Part shown: one piece after another, positions 9,601 through 19,000 of the stretch
How positions within the stretch are numbered: the first letter of the stretch is position 1
Layout: every line of letters starts with the position of its first letter
Assembly (NCBI GenBank): GCA_002421005.1
Contig: DIJC01000008.1
Coordinates: 49,494 to 113,493 of the forward strand
Reading direction: 5' to 3'
Length of the DNA stretch: 64,000 bases
Origin: Enterobacteriaceae bacterium UBA5654
Lineage (GTDB): Bacteria; Pseudomonadota; Gammaproteobacteria; Enterobacterales; Enterobacteriaceae
Made by a program: the position numbers and the translations under genes
Notes under the pieces: model-generated
What the model saw: the letters and a program-made list of their open reading frames with translations, nothing else
What the model was told of the DNA's origin: nothing
Databases searched by the model: none

Positions 9601-12600
9601 TCGTCCCGGCGCTCATGTATGAAGAGACGACCAGTTTAGCGACAATATCAGAACTACCGATCTTATAGTCGAAAGATCGTTCTACCCACGCCACAGGCAA
9701 AGGGTTTTCATTTGCACCAAAAGCCACGGCTGCAATAAGTCCGTCTGAAGCATTATTGCGCAGCGCTAACTTAGTGTTACCGGTTCCCGCATCCACAGCA
9801 TCAGCCGAGAACTTGCAAACGGCTGAGATGCGATAAGTGCGACCTTTGAGTAACAGGATCCCCCGCTGCGCTACTGATGACGTGCCGCCGGGGTATGCAG
9901 AGAAGCGCAGGATCTTATCGCCGCTGTACGAGCCACCGTTAATGATGGCCTGGAACTGGCGATTGGTTCTATCATCCCAATAGTCAAAATCAGACTCGAA
10001 AGATCCGTTAGTGAGCATATTTTCCGAGTCAATATTGGCGTATTTCAACGACGCGCTAATATTGGTTATCGCCTGCCCCTGACTGGTCTGTGCATACGTC
10101 AGCGTTTCCAGCGACTGCTGCACTGCCGCTTTGTTACCATTGAAATTGGTCTCCAGCGCTTCAACGTCTTCAGCGATAGCCTTTTCATAAGAGATGCGCA
10201 CCTGGCGTTCGTTGTAAATCAGGCCGCTGGTCAGTTTCGACGGATCGGTGCCGTCGGTGCCGCCGCGCAGCTGCGCCGCCAGGGTGGTGCGTGCCGTAGC
10301 CTCGGCAGAGTCGGCTGCGATTCGCGCGGTCGCTTCATCCTCGAGCGCTGCGGTGCTGGCACCCGGTGCCGGGCGGCCGACCGCTATCCAGTCAATCAGG
10401 AAATAATCGCTGGCGGTCTGTGTTGCGCCAATATCCAGGCGGATCTGTGCCACGTTCGCCAGAGTATTCCATTTGATATCGCTGAAATCGATAGTCGCCA
10501 CGTCGCTGGCATCAAAAACAGGCTCAGGCAGCGTCACCATATTCGTGTCGTTAAAGGCAGACGTATCGCGCCAGCGCAGCTGACCACGCCAGGCTGGTTT
10601 GCCTACCTTTCTGATACGCAGTTTAACGAAGCGATAAGACGCCGCATCTACTGCCAGCGCTGCCGGAGAAACAACGTAAGGGTTACTGGCGTGGTTCGCC
10701 GGACGCAGGCAGTTATCGACCACCGTCGGCGTGCCGTTACCAGTCCAGCCCTCTACGCCCGCAGAATTGAAATGCCAGATTTTCAGGGAGTCGAACTGCG
10801 TGCCGCTGCCCGCCGCGACCTGGGCAATAGACTGCGCCAGACTGTCGGTCTTGTTCTGAATAATCAGGTTGGTTTCAGAAATTGCCGCTTCGCGCGTCAG
10901 CTGCTCGTTAAGCAGAGCGTTGGCTGCGTCAGCGGCCACCTTCTGATCCTGCTGGGAACGCGTTGTTGCCTCCGCCGCGATTGCTGCGGTCCGGTCGCTG
11001 GCTTCTTTAGTCAGCGCCTGGCTGCGGGCAGTTGTCTCCTTCGAAATCGCAGCAGCGCGATCGGCGGCCTCTTTGGTAATCGCAGCCGAGCGGTCAGAAA
11101 CCTCTTTCTGAATGGCGTTAACGTTGTCCTGGATCGACTTGTCCAGCTCTTTGTATGTGTCCGTGTCGCGGATCGCCTCGTCCATGTTGTCGATGTAGTC
11201 AGCGACGTTATCGGCCGGCATGCCGCTGACCCAGTCGGTCCACGCACTCTGGTTGCCGGTTTTGTCCACCAGCCGCGCACGGTACCAGAACGTCACGCCA
11301 AATTTCAGGCCGAGCTGCTGGTATGTTTTCTGCGGGTACGGTACATCGGCCAGTAACAACGGATTTGTGCCGGCGGCCGCAGTGCTGTACTGGATCTCGG
11401 TTTTGAGCGTATCCCCGGTACCGACAGGAAAATCCCAGTTCAGCACGACGCCAAAGACGATACCCTGCGTGCGCAGCGCTTCCGGTTTCGGTGGCGCCCC
11501 GGTTTTACCCGTCAGGACGGTTTCCGGGCTGACAGCCCAGACCGATGAGACATCGCTGGCATTCACTGCCCGCACCCGGACCAGATAGCGGCCTGAATAA
11601 ATGGCTGGCACCTCAAAGCCCAGCGAAGACGTTCGTGGCACGTTGACCCAGTTTCCTGAATCCTTACGCCATTCAGCTTCATAGGCCACCGCCCCGGTTA
11701 CTGCTTCCCACGCAGCACGCAGAGTGGTAATGGCAATGCCCTGGCTGACGCTGGAATAGCTGTCTACTGTCACATTTACCGGCGGACCCTGCACGCCCGG
11801 CGGAATGACACTGATCGGGCGCTCATCCAGACGGGTGCCGTGATCGACGGCGGGATACGTGTCAGGATTGTAGGTGGTACCGGTGATGGCATAGGTGCCG
11901 TCATTGTTATCACTGACGCCCGTCACCCGGAACAGAGCAATATACAGATCGTCGGCTTCAACCGCCCAGTTGGTTTCCGCTTCCGGCGTCTCGCTCCAGC
12001 CGGTAGTCACGGTCACGGTTTTGCCGTTCACCGCCTGAACCGTGCGCGCCTGCGCCGGACCTGACGGCAGGTTCACGAACAGCCTATCGCCTGGTTTGAT
12101 GTCAGCGATGCGATCGAGGGTAATATTCCGCCCGTTTACTGCGCTGACGCGCCCGCCGATGATCCGCCCGGCCAGTTCATTGGCCGCGATGCCGATGACC
12201 TCCCCCACCGGCGGCACGTCCAGCCCGGTGGCAAAGGACACAACTTCCCCGGTCCCGTTCGTCAGCAGCACCCAGCGCCCGCGACGGTTCGCCTCGGACT
12301 GACGGTCACAGCCAATCGCCGTCATTTCCATCTGGCGAAAGTCATATCGCATCGCCAGATCGTTGTCGTACACCACTTCCGGCGTGTCTTTGTAATGATT
12401 TTTCGGATCGGACCAGTTGACCATGGCCGAGGTATAGCGGGTGGTTTCACTCGGATCGGAGAAGGTAAACTTACCGTCGACCACGCTGGCATGGTTATAA
12501 ACGTGCCAGATGTCGCGCGGCATGTCCGCCAGCACATACAGGCGGTTGTCTCCCCAGTAGGTCATCCCCCGGAAAATACCGGCAAGGTCGCGCAAAACCG

Positions 12601-13648
12601 TCCAGGCTTCAGCACGATCCTGAATATAAACGTTGCAGCGGAAGCGCGGCTCCGTGCCTGTGCCGCCCTTGCCATCCGGCACCAGCTGGTCGCAATACTG
12701 GGCGATGCGGTACAGTTCCCAGCGGTCGACCTGATCGGCAGTGATGCGCTGACCGAGACCAAAGCGCTCGTTGATGATCAGATCGTAAAAAATCCACGCC
12801 GGGTTATCGGTCCATGCCCACTTAAACGCCCCGGTCCAGGTGCCGGTATAACCGCGTGTTTCCGGATCATAGGTGTCCGGCACACGGATGATACGTCCCT
12901 TCGGGCAGCACACCACCTGCGGAATACCGTTCGGAAACTGTTTTGCATCAAACTCGATATACAGCAGCGCGGTATGCGGGTAACGCAGTTTTGCATCAAT
13001 GATTTCGGTGATGGCCTGAACCTTCATCGTGTCCACGATGTTCACGGAGGTAGCATCAGGCGTGACGCGGCGGACTCGCAGCTGCCAGCCGGTCGTGGCT
13101 TTGGGCAGATTAATGCGGTGGCTGCGCTCGTAAAGCGTAGTGGACTTGTCGTCCACAATGCCATTCAGCACGGTCTGGTATGCGCCGCCATCAACTGACA
13201 GATCGATGGCATATTCAACGCGGGTACCGACTTTATCGCCGTTATCTTTCTGCCAGAGCAGAGTTTCCCAGCCGACGCGCACGCGCACAGCGGACAGCTG
13301 CGTATTGGAGATGGCACGCACATACGGCGCATTCTGCTTCAGTACCTGGGAGACCTGCAGCTCGTTTTCAATGCCCGGAAAACCCTGGATATAGGTCTGG
13401 TCCTGCGTGCCGGAGCGAAACTCCCACACCACACCGGGAAAGTTTTCTGAACCGTCGGCGTTCAGCAGCGGCGTGTAGGAGGTGCCGTCACCGAGAAAAA
13501 TTGTTTTTCCATCAAGCCCGCCCGCATATTCCCCTTCGCCCAGGGCGATAAGCATTTTTGCGCGGGCGATGGACTGAATGCTGTCCGGGGATTCAACCGG
13601 CGTATGCCCCTGCTTACTGCCACCCTTTGCACCAATAATCGTTGCCAT
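6680..13648 (-). CDS. J: host-specificity / central tail fibre protein J
   Basis: At 2,322 aa it is about twice lambda J (1,132 aa). The N-terminal 600 residues are the conserved J baseplate-hub part (starting MATIIGAKGGSK). Fibronectin type III modules follow (about 620-830), then a long Ala/Glu/Lys coiled coil (about 830-930), three CBM-like beta-sandwich modules (about 955-1095, 1205-1365 and 1860-2025) and a C-terminal DUF1983-like coiled region with a terminal tip. The second and third CBM-like modules are clearly related (TENMI/SENML starts, KDRTYRVS/KGRTYRIS). J contacts the outer-membrane receptor, and the extra modules suggest added glycan binding. Confidence 0.93.
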   Translation of the reverse strand: MATIIGAKGGSKQGHTPVESPDSIQSIARAKMLIALGEGEYAGGLDGKTIFLGDGTSYTPLLNADGSENFPGVVWEFRSGTQDQTYIQGFPGIENELQVSQVLKQNAPYVRAISNTQLSAVRVRVGWETLLWQKDNGDKVGTRVEYAIDLSVDGGAYQTVLNGIVDDKSTTLYERSHRINLPKATTGWQLRVRRVTPDATSVNIVDTMKVQAITEIIDAKLRYPHTALLYIEFDAKQFPNGIPQVVCCPKGRIIRVPDTYDPETRGYTGTWTGAFKWAWTDNPAWIFYDLIINERFGLGQRITADQVDRWELYRIAQYCDQLVPDGKGGTGTEPRFRCNVYIQDRAEAWTVLRDLAGIFRGMTYWGDNRLYVLADMPRDIWHVYNHASVVDGKFTFSDPSETTRYTSAMVNWSDPKNHYKDTPEVVYDNDLAMRYDFRQMEMTAIGCDRQSEANRRGRWVLLTNGTGEVVSFATGLDVPPVGEVIGIAANELAGRIIGGRVSAVNGRNITLDRIADIKPGDRLFVNLPSGPAQARTVQAVNGKTVTVTTGWSETPEAETNWAVEADDLYIALFRVTGVSDNNDGTYAITGTTYNPDTYPAVDHGTRLDERPISVIPPGVQGPPVNVTVDSYSSVSQGIAITTLRAAWEAVTGAVAYEAEWRKDSGNWVNVPRTSSLGFEVPAIYSGRYLVRVRAVNASDVSSVWAVSPETVLTGKTGAPPKPEALRTQGIVFGVVLNWDFPVGTGDTLKTEIQYSTAAAGTNPLLLADVPYPQKTYQQLGLKFGVTFWYRARLVDKTGNQSAWTDWVSGMPADNVADYIDNMDEAIRDTDTYKELDKSIQDNVNAIQKEVSDRSAAITKEAADRAAAISKETTARSQALTKEASDRTAAIAAEATTRSQQDQKVAADAANALLNEQLTREAAISETNLIIQNKTDSLAQSIAQVAAGSGTQFDSLKIWHFNSAGVEGWTGNGTPTVVDNCLRPANHASNPYVVSPAALAVDAASYRFVKLRIRKVGKPAWRGQLRWRDTSAFNDTNMVTLPEPVFDASDVATIDFSDIKWNTLANVAQIRLDIGATQTASDYFLIDWIAVGRPAPGASTAALEDEATARIAADSAEATARTTLAAQLRGGTDGTDPSKLTSGLIYNERQVRISYEKAIAEDVEALETNFNGNKAAVQQSLETLTYAQTSQGQAITNISASLKYANIDSENMLTNGSFESDFDYWDDRTNRQFQAIINGGSYSGDKILRFSAYPGGTSSVAQRGILLLKGRTYRISAVCKFSADAVDAGTGNTKLALRNNASDGLIAAVAFGANENPLPVAWVERSFDYKIGSSDIVAKLVVSSYMSAGTMDIDFVRIRDITDVKAIETKADAGALQTLDGKVTAIGNTVTSQGDALTQVQASIGRRTVFRAVSVGSGGTGGITAAGIFKEDGTKVATPARSYMLTVFSANADGSTAVTRTNYDLYGNGAAAATAFNDAVAALANGTYVAVTTYDEPNTNKTRIYDAIESLGGSREAMDTMVSRSAYILLGCKGIGKGNGQELVSPVGGAADARVSTAIEFVNGTMIGLGTGATAIANAAATATSNLSTTVTQQGQTITAQGKSITQLTTDVGGKASQTALNIVDQRLTDAEGEIDGQQTAINGLTTNLGKKADSSVVNELSNTVQGQSERIDSIALKTTRVDLTGLDQNTYYAVTMTLPSGGDIAKSPSRIRVARPLSKNYGIRQADGTYKNPDWATHANGFTASMEWTAIGSGYGANDVERNIYEYQFRPNWISGGVAPVVNVGQMTNSSNEHIYLRGGSQYDVSTSNNVTPVLRTDSFTATSQTINLIAVGSASVVVPTTIRQDTVLNATATTALKSSLKDASSDTENMIANGSGESGLEFWEGSPQPAVVTTSPYLGTKCFEYSGTANMLMFQRGLTMLKDRTYRVSLMAKFSSDASVDATTGWGNTKASIRQSESNAYIAEVNFKGSGPSLATAWTEFSFEYTPTADLLVRLAISSLLKSGKMWIDNIRIEDVTDARANATTASAVSQLQTTVKNQGDTLTAQAQSIQSLNTNLGNKAESSALTQTNATVTQQGKDIKANTESVSSLKTRVEGAESGLAQTFESVAQAGLAQFRGFREQRAEIVSNDTKISASINEVNVTIANETGALAQQMDTLQASVGENAAAIQVTSSALADVSGKLSAQWGVKVETDNQGRKVVGGIQLGSDGETSSLLLDADQVGIYNPSANGGRVLAFAISGATAYLRAAMIQDLSIDFGKISDSLQSTNFIDGQTGWRLRKDGSMQINGGTAGQRRFTLDNARIVSYDEQGRPTAVFGAPL

Positions 13649-13664
13649 ATCGCATCCATAAAAA

Positions 13665-13683
13665 AAGCCGCCATAAGGCGGCC
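13665..13683 (-). terminator. terminator-like hairpin between I and J
   Basis: On the minus strand GCCGCC-TTAT-GGCGGC is followed by seven T. It lies inside the late operon in the 53-nt gap before J, so it should matter only for transcription that is not antiterminated. Confidence 0.55.
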
Positions 13684-13701
13684 GGGGTTTACTGAAAAAT
13701 T

Positions 13702-14286
13702 CTATTGCTGGTCTTCGGCGTAAATGCCCGCTGAAATAATCGCGCCGCCGATATCGCGCTGACCGTAGAGAAGCGGAACCGGATTCCCGGCTGCCGTGGT
13801 GTTTACCGGGCCGCCAAACGCATAAGAGGGCTTGTTATCAGGATCCTGCCTTGTACGCATTCCGGCCACCTGGGGGGATAGCATCTGTACTACCCCGCCG
13901 ACGGCCATAGAACCGGCAGCAGCATAAATTGCTGCCTGCGTCCCTGCAGCCCATCCCACCGGGTTCCACCACGTAAATGCGGCGATAGCCACCGCTGCCA
14001 CTATCTGGAAAACACCTGCCCGTTTGCTGCCCCGGATAACCGGGATGATCCGCAGTTCACTCCCGGCACTGACCATTTCAAACTCGTCCTGTCCGATGTT
14101 CCGGCGATCGCGGAAGATGACAAAGTCCAGACCTTTCGCCCGCGCCTCCCGCAGCCAGGCATCGAAGCCGTCAAGGGTGACCGACAGCGCGCGGAAAACT
14201 TCTTTCGAGGTATCGAGTACGCGGTAATGCGTGCGGCCAAAGCGCTGCGCCATTGAGCCGCTGAGTTTAATCACGGTCTTGTTCAT
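13702..14286 (-). CDS. I: tail assembly protein I
   Basis: The 194-aa protein has the lambda-I layout: an N-terminal ubiquitin-like part (VIKLSGSMAQRFGRTHYRV), a central hydrophobic segment (about residues 95-135, FQIVAAVAIAAFTWW) and a C-terminal tail with NPVPLLYGQRDIGG. It lies between K and J as in lambda, with its ATG overlapping the K stop. It is needed for tail tip assembly and is not thought to be in the virion. Confidence 0.9.
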   Translation of the reverse strand: MNKTVIKLSGSMAQRFGRTHYRVLDTSKEVFRALSVTLDGFDAWLREARAKGLDFVIFRDRRNIGQDEFEMVSAGSELRIIPVIRGSKRAGVFQIVAAVAIAAFTWWNPVGWAAGTQAAIYAAAGSMAVGGVVQMLSPQVAGMRTRQDPDNKPSYAFGGPVNTTAAGNPVPLLYGQRDIGGAIISAGIYAEDQQ

Positions 14287-14999
14287 TACATCAGCTCCTT
14301 ATGTCGCACGATCTTGATGGTGCGATCGAGGTAATAGCCGCCGTACGGCACCCGCTGACTCAGCTGGCCGTACATGTGGTGCAGCAGCATGTTTCCCTCC
14401 AGCAGTACCCCGGCATGATTGGGTACAGGTGACTGGACCTGCATGATCACCACATCGCCGGGCTGCGGCGGGCCATCGAACTCGCGAAAGCCGCAGTCAT
14501 GCCAGTTATCCATATAGAGATTTTCGCCCTGCTCCCACCAGTGGCGCTCTACGCTGTAGTTAGGCAGGGTGATGCCGTGCCCGGTGCGGAAATAATCCAT
14601 CAGCAGCGACCAGCAGTCGGCGTGACCCAGCACGAACTGACGGCCCGTCAGCGGGCGATCGCCGCGCGGCATAACCGTTCTGATATCGCCTTCCGGCCAG
14701 GAAACAATGACCCAGGGTATTTCGGTGGCATCACACATCAGCATGTCCAGCTCGCTCGGCTGGGTGGTGGCACCGTCGCCGGGGTGGCTGTGCACCACCG
14801 CCACCACGGTACCCTGATCCTCTGCACCGGCGTAATCCTCCGGGGCAATCTCGAACTGTTCATCAGGCGATGCGGCCCGGTTTTCACAGGCAATGTACTT
14901 CTCGACCCGGCTCTTCTGAATGACCAGCCCGCAGCACTCATCAGGGAAAACCGCTTCAGCGTGCGCCAGGATGGCGCTGATCGTTTTATCTTTCATCAT
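14286..14999 (-). CDS. K: tail assembly protein K (JAMM + NlpC/P60)
   Basis: The 237-aa protein has an N-terminal Mov34/MPN domain with HSHPGDGATTQPSELD near residues 70-85 (JAMM metal motif) and a C-terminal NlpC/P60 domain starting at HADCWSLLMDYF (catalytic Cys about residue 128, His near HAGVLL). It is a predicted peptidoglycan or assembly peptidase of the tail tip. It overlaps the L stop by 1 nt. Confidence 0.92.
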   Translation of the reverse strand: MMKDKTISAILAHAEAVFPDECCGLVIQKSRVEKYIACENRAASPDEQFEIAPEDYAGAEDQGTVVAVVHSHPGDGATTQPSELDMLMCDATEIPWVIVSWPEGDIRTVMPRGDRPLTGRQFVLGHADCWSLLMDYFRTGHGITLPNYSVERHWWEQGENLYMDNWHDCGFREFDGPPQPGDVVIMQVQSPVPNHAGVLLEGNMLLHHMYGQLSQRVPYGGYYLDRTIKIVRHKELM

Positions 15000-15757
15000 C
15001 AGCTCCTGAGCAGGGATGCGCCGGGGAAGCCGCCGAAGTCCAGCGGTTCATTCTCGCCAAAGCGCGGTTTACAGCCTGTGGACAGAAGGCCGGAGCAGAC
15101 ATCCAGCGCCGGATCGTCAACCTTGTTACCGTCCTTATCAAACCAGCCATTCTGCCCGGCGTAAGCGCAGCCGTTCCCGGTTTTGTACCACCCCCGCATG
15201 CACCAGGTGCAGAGCGGCTGGATCTGGCGCGTCGGAATTTGCTGGCCGCGCAGGTCGGCGGGGCTGGAAAGTTCGAACTCCACGGTTTCATCATCACCGC
15301 CGGATTTGCGATCCACATAAAACACCTGCTTACGCTCTTCCAGCGGATTTGCATCCGCATTACCTTCAGGGAAATTACGCGCATCGAGATAATGCACAAA
15401 GGTGTCGTGAATAATTACCTTCGCCCGCGCCATTCCCTGAAAACGGCGGCACAGCGCGCCGATCGTGCCTTTAATGTTGGCAACTGTCAGCTTTGGCCGG
15501 GCGCTCTGCCCGTCGCTGCTGACGGAAATCCCTTCCAGCTCAAACGGCCAGGCACCGTATTCCTCGCCCTGCCACCAGACGGACTTCGGCTCCAGCTTTG
15601 ACTCATCGCCGCCGGATGCCGCCAGTTCAGCTTCCGTGTGCGGGATGTTCTCGTTATGAAAGCGCAGGATCCCCGCGCCGAAGGCGGAGCCGTCCACTTC
15701 AATAAGCCGGATACGGCTGCCCGGTTCAAGTTTCTGAACGTCAGATGAAATACTCAT
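14999..15757 (-). CDS. L: minor tail protein L
   Basis: The 252-aa protein has the lambda-L layout: an N-terminal part with LEPGSRIRLIEVDG and a C-terminal cysteine cluster (LCTWCMRGW, GCAYAG, DVCSGLLSTGCK). In lambda L, C-terminal cysteines bind an iron-sulfur cluster in the tail tip. The gene overlaps M by 4 nt (ATGA). Confidence 0.9.
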   Translation of the reverse strand: MSISSDVQKLEPGSRIRLIEVDGSAFGAGILRFHNENIPHTEAELAASGGDESKLEPKSVWWQGEEYGAWPFELEGISVSSDGQSARPKLTVANIKGTIGALCRRFQGMARAKVIIHDTFVHYLDARNFPEGNADANPLEERKQVFYVDRKSGGDDETVEFELSSPADLRGQQIPTRQIQPLCTWCMRGWYKTGNGCAYAGQNGWFDKDGNKVDDPALDVCSGLLSTGCKPRFGENEPLDFGGFPGASLLRS

Positions 15758-16092
15758 GGGTGATATGCCTGTATGAAGGTACTGCTGAGGGTGTGGATAT
15801 TATTGCCGTGGGACGAAAGCTGGAGGGTTTCTGCGCGGTACAGCCCTTCCGGCTCGAGCGGCGGTTTCCAGCGGAAAGATTTCCACCCGCCGTGCCGCTC
15901 GATGAATGCCTTTATCGCCAGGATATAGTCTTCATCACCGGTAAAGCTCACGCTCCACTGCGGCAGCTTAGGATTAATGCCGTCCCCGGCCACCTGCGCG
16001 TAGGCATCCCCGAACTGCGCCTTTCGCGTGCGCAGGGTGATATCAACCTGCGACGTGATGCGCGGACACCATTCAAATGTTTCTGTCACCAC
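15754..16092 (-). CDS. M: minor tail protein M
   Basis: The 112-aa protein starts MVTETFEWCPRITSQVDITLRTRKAQFG in the lambda-M style and lies between the tape measure and L. It is part of the tail tip complex. Start and stop are 2-4 nt from the neighbours, typical of the lambda tail operon. Confidence 0.88.
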   Translation of the reverse strand: MVTETFEWCPRITSQVDITLRTRKAQFGDAYAQVAGDGINPKLPQWSVSFTGDEDYILAIKAFIERHGGWKSFRWKPPLEPEGLYRAETLQLSSHGNNIHTLSSTFIQAYHP

Positions 16093-16094
16093 GC

Positions 16095-19000
16095 TTACAC
16101 TCCTTTAACGGCCCGCCACAGCGGTGTACCCGGCCGGCTGACCTCTTCATTCACCGTGCGCACGATGGCATCGGTCAGCTGACGACCGGCAGCACTGGCC
16201 GCGCCCTGGCTGACCGGCTGCTGTGACTGTGAGTTAATATGAATATCGCCGATGATGACGGAGGGCGCGCTGCGTTCGGTCTGTACCCCGCCCGTCGCCC
16301 GCACACCCAGCGAGCCATCCGCCGCGCGCGTAAGCGGCATAATCGCCTCCGGCCCGGCTTCGCCGAACACCCCGGCACCTTTGGCAAACGCAAAATACTG
16401 CGGCGTGCTGTACACCCCGTTGGTATAGGCGCTGAGCGACGGGGAGTCATACACATCGCCTTTCGCGTTAAATCTGAAATTATCCGCTGCGCTCTGAATG
16501 GCGGTCCCGCCGCTGCCTGCCGCAGAGGATGCGCCGAAGCTGAACAATGAGCCGATAGAGCTGGCGGTATTTGCCATCGCCATGTTCACCAGCACGTTCT
16601 GGACAATCTTCAGCACGCTGACGCCCCAATCCCGCCAGCTCGACACGTTGCCGTTGAGCATATCGGTCACGCTGGAAACGGCACCATCCATCGCCTGCCT
16701 CATGCCATCGGCCGCCAGAGCGGAATAGTTCGTCGCTTCATCCGCCCAGTTGGCATAACCTTCGCTCAGTCCGCTGAACCAGTCGTTACGCTGTGCGTCT
16801 GATGCGCTGTAAAAGCCCTGCTGGTCGCGCAGGCGTTCATCCAGGTAGCGTTTATTAAGCGCCAGCTCCTGCTGATACGTCTCTTCTTCAATGTCGCCCG
16901 CCTGCCGCTGCCGGAGCAAATCGGTATTCTTTTGCTCAAATTCCTTACGGATATTGAACTGCTCCTGCATACGTTCACGGAACCGGGTTCCCTGCCCGTA
17001 GCCGGTAAGCTGGGCCTCATTCGCGGCGCGCGCGCTGGCGTTACTGTCGGCCAGTTGCGCTTCGTAGTTGCGGAGCTGCTCGCGTAATTTAACCTGATCG
17101 ATAAGCGCGGCATTGCGCATCAGATCAGCTTTCTGTGCCTGGCTTAAGGTTGCCAGCTCTCCCTGACTGACCTGATATTTCACTTTCGCCAGTTCGGTAT
17201 TTTGCCCTTCGAGCGCGATCTGCTCTTTTTGCTGCTTAATCAGTCGGTCATAGGTATCAACCGCTTTTTCAGCATCAGATTTCGGCCCTTTCTTCTTGGG
17301 CTTATTGGCTTCGATATTTCTCCATTCAGTGACACCATTGTCGATGAGTTCTTGTCGCCATGTCTGGAACTGAGGTTCATTTTTAAGACCAAGATCATCA
17401 GCAGCATATCCAAGCCTTGCCCTTTCTTTTTCCTCGCCTTTTAATTTAGATAAAGCTAAATCGCGACGGCTTTTTTCAAGGGCATCGCTTTGCTTTTGAT
17501 CGAGGTCAACCTGAGGGAGGCGCATTGGCGTATTAACTAAACCCTGACGGGCCATTAATAAATTATTACCTAACCCAAGTAGGCGATTAAATTCAGTATG
17601 CTCCCCGTTCATTAATAAAAGAGATTGGTAAGCAGCATTTTGTTCAGCCGCCTGTTGGCGGATTAATGCCACTCGCTGATGCTCAATACCTTCAAGAACA
17701 TCTTGAATCGATTGGGATTTAGCCTGCATTTGCCATAGGCGTTCCTGCTCTACGGCTAAAGCTTGAGTTGCATTTGACAGGTCGAGAGTTGCATCATCAA
17801 GGCTTTTGAGATGGTTAATCATATACCCACCCACTGTTGGCCCAGGATTAGCCAACATATATTGATATCCGGAAATTTCTTCCTTTAACCCCCTGACTTT
17901 TTTTGCTTGTTCATCTACCAGTCGATTTTGTTCATCCAGAGCCTTACGCGTTTGAGATTCATTATCTGATGCCTCAGTGAGGCTCATCGATTTAGTTTTT
18001 TCGCGTATATCATCCAGCGTATTGGCATAGTCGAGCGCTGACTTTCTGACCTGCTCTTGATTTTTATACCATGTATACCAAGCCCCGGCACCCAGGAGAA
18101 TTAGACCAGGAAATCCCCCAACTAAACTCAGCGCACCACCCATCATGCGAGAGCCAATCGACGTCACATTATTTAAAGCGGTTTGAGCTGAGCTTCTCGC
18201 TGCAATATTTCTTGTTAATGATTGTTGAGCTGCACTCAGTCTTTTCTCTGCGGCCGCCTGAGCATCTGTTCCTCTGGCTGCAACTAAAGCTTGTTGAGCT
18301 CTGTATACTGCCGCCCTGGCTCTGGCTGTGGAGATCTGGGTACCTCTAACCTGAGCGTCTGCGAGTGCAATTTCCCTTTTGGCTGCTCCAATGAGACCTG
18401 CACTGGCTGAAATTGCACCAGAAGCCATACCACCTAAATATCTTGCGAGACCAATTGAAACCAAAACACCTGCGGCAGTGGCAACGCTGTCAATATTTTT
18501 TGAAACGTCATCCATAACACCAGAAATTGTTGCCGTCGCGCCACTCGCTTTATTGGCACCACCTACCCATTCCATGAATGCATTCTGAATACGTGTGGAT
18601 GCGGCGCTGACGCTATTCGGCATCGAGTCAAATTCAGATTTTAATTTGCCAAGCTGACTAATTAGCGCCGGTACGATTTTGTCTGTTGTTAATTGGCCTG
18701 TATCAGCCATACCTTTCAGGTCTTTCTGGGCAACGCCCATGCCATCAGCCAGCGCTTTCATAATTCGCTGTCCAGATTGCGCTACAGAGTTAAAATCCTG
18801 CCCGCGCAACACGCCACGGCCTAATGCCTGTGAGAGCTGAACTATAAGAGAAGATGTCTCCTCGGCGGACGCGCCTGATACCTGAAGCCCATTGGCAAGG
18901 GCATCAGTCAGCTTAAGTATATCCTGCGTGCCAAATCCCCATTCACGTAATGATGTGGAAGCACGACTGAAAAGTGCAGCGTTATCAGCAAAAGCTGATC

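Noticed and set aside
10691..11356. 221-codon plus-strand ORF antisense to J (also 12,395-13,198)
   Set aside because: High-GC antisense shadows of the J gene; no family features and no start signals.
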